Assembly: GCA_033064195.1 (NCBI GenBank) | Contig: JARBJD010000225.1 | Coordinates: 1 to 64,000, forward strand | Direction: 5' to 3' | Source of the DNA: Blattamonas nauphoetae | Taxonomy: Eukaryota; Preaxostyla; Oxymonadida | DNA length: 64,000 nucleotides | Shown: piece after piece, positions 63,433 through 64,000 of the stretch | Position numbering within the stretch: the stretch's first letter is position 1 | Layout of the letters: each line of letters starts with the position of its first letter | Position numbers and translations under genes: made by a program | The notes under the pieces: model-generated | The model's database searches: none | What the model saw: the letters and a program-made list of their open reading frames with translations, nothing else | What the model was told of the DNA's origin: nothing

Positions 63433-64000
63433 ATTATCATCCTCTCTCTCCTTCTGATTCCCCTCATATCTTCCTCTCTTTTTCCTTTTCCTCGTGATGT
63501 CGATTCTTTTACTCTGTCTTTGCTGTCCCTGAAGCCAAACTGTCCATATGGGAATGGAGCCGTGGTGGTGAACCTCTCCTCTACTCGTGTTATCTCAGGA
63601 CAGAGCGCCAACCACACCCTTGACAATCTTGTCATCACAGTCAATGGATTGGACAGCCCTCTGTGCTCAAACAACCCCAAATGCCACACGTTGACCTACA
63701 TGTCCAGTAACTCAAACAAAGATGCTAAAATTGCTGTTGAAGAAGGGACTTTTGATGTATCCCAAACAGAAGAAGGGTTTGACGTCACATCCCGCAAGCT
63801 TGTTATCACAGGCAGTGGAATGACAAACACCATAATCAAACTGTCAAAGCCAGCCAATCGAAGAACATCTTTCTCGGTGACATCTGGTCAATTGGCCATG
63901 ATATTAATCGCGTTCTCACTCAAAGGCGGAGAGGCCGGACTTCAGTTAACAATCTTCAATCTGAACGGAAAGGGGTCGCTGACTCTCGCAGGATGCAATT
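63433..64000 (+). CDS. Beta-helix surface protein, 5' end, runs off the window
   Basis: The open frame begins with a hydrophobic stretch, IIILSLLLIPLISSSLFPFP, that looks like a signal peptide. It continues KPNCPYGNGAVVVNLSST, LCSNNPKCHTLTYMSS (the same two-Cys cap as in the other giant genes) and KLVITGSGMTNTIIKL. No ATG starts it directly. An ATG at 63394 is in phase but is separated by a TGA at 63430, so the true first exon is probably joined by splicing. It is truncated by the window end. Confidence 0.65.
   Translation, partial: MIILSLLLIPLISSSLFPFPRDVDSFTLSLLSLKPNCPYGNGAVVVNLSSTRVISGQSANHTLDNLVITVNGLDSPLCSNNPKCHTLTYMSSNSNKDAKIAVEEGTFDVSQTEEGFDVTSRKLVITGSGMTNTIIKLSKPANRRTSFSVTSGQLAMILIAFSLKGGEAGLQLTIFNLNGKGSLTLAGCN

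Noticed and set aside
1-64000. CRISPR array, rRNA genes or telomeric repeats
   Set aside because: No regularly spaced short repeats with unique spacers, no rRNA-like core sequences and no terminal satellite were seen. The only tandem array (62.8-63.4 kb) has ~140-bp diverged units.

Overview
This looks like nuclear DNA of an oxymonad-type flagellate (Preaxostyla), most like Blattamonas. The call rests on family content, recognised from memory and not from a search: very large secreted or membrane proteins built of beta-helix-like Ser/Thr-rich modules with CG..PC.SL caps and a degenerate kinase tail; a helical-repeat family carrying motifs such as WDEEELESE and WKTVHRMLRMEGIEDV; and protein-coding genes with extremely short GT..AG introns. 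Terminal stops include TGA, TAA and TAG, so the standard code is assumed. No bacterial signals, rRNA or CRISPR were seen.

Layout. 1-13.2 kb and 25.8-39.1 kb are two direct copies of one ~13.3 kb segment. Each holds the 3' end of a plus-strand beta-helix/pseudokinase gene, a convergent intergenic stretch, and a minus-strand beta-helix/TM/pseudokinase gene. The left minus-strand copy is riddled with indels. The right copy is open over 3,260 codons, then meets one TGA just before its membrane span. Between the copies lie a tRNA-like locus, a coiled-coil gene with at least one ~25-nt intron (14.6-16.9 kb), and an intact 2,756-residue plus-strand receptor-like gene (17.8-26.1 kb) with a dozen or so IPT/Ig-like repeats.

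The region 39.7-55.4 kb holds a Crinkler/RHS-like gene with one frame break, then a tandem pair of long, intact RHS/Crinkler-type P-loop ATPase genes (43.7-48.4 and 48.6-53.4 kb). Aligning the pair proves introns of 30-34 nt. The pair is bracketed by two broken FAN1-type VRR-NUC nuclease genes in opposite orientation. One ends in a transposase-like fragment. The other carries a 486-bp terminal-inverted-repeat element inside its catalytic core. A third FAN1 fragment lies at 60.7-61.1 kb.

The region 55.4-64 kb holds helical-repeat family members (partial or with a stop), an 853-bp foldback element with 296-bp arms, an orphan ORF of different base composition, a ~140-bp tandem array, and the 5' end of another beta-helix protein running off the window.

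The beta-helix/TM/pseudokinase proteins are probably surface or receptor-like proteins. The RHS-like ATPases and FAN1 copies are lineage-expanded genes lying among mobile elements. Whether the ATPases and FAN1 copies work together is not shown by the sequence.
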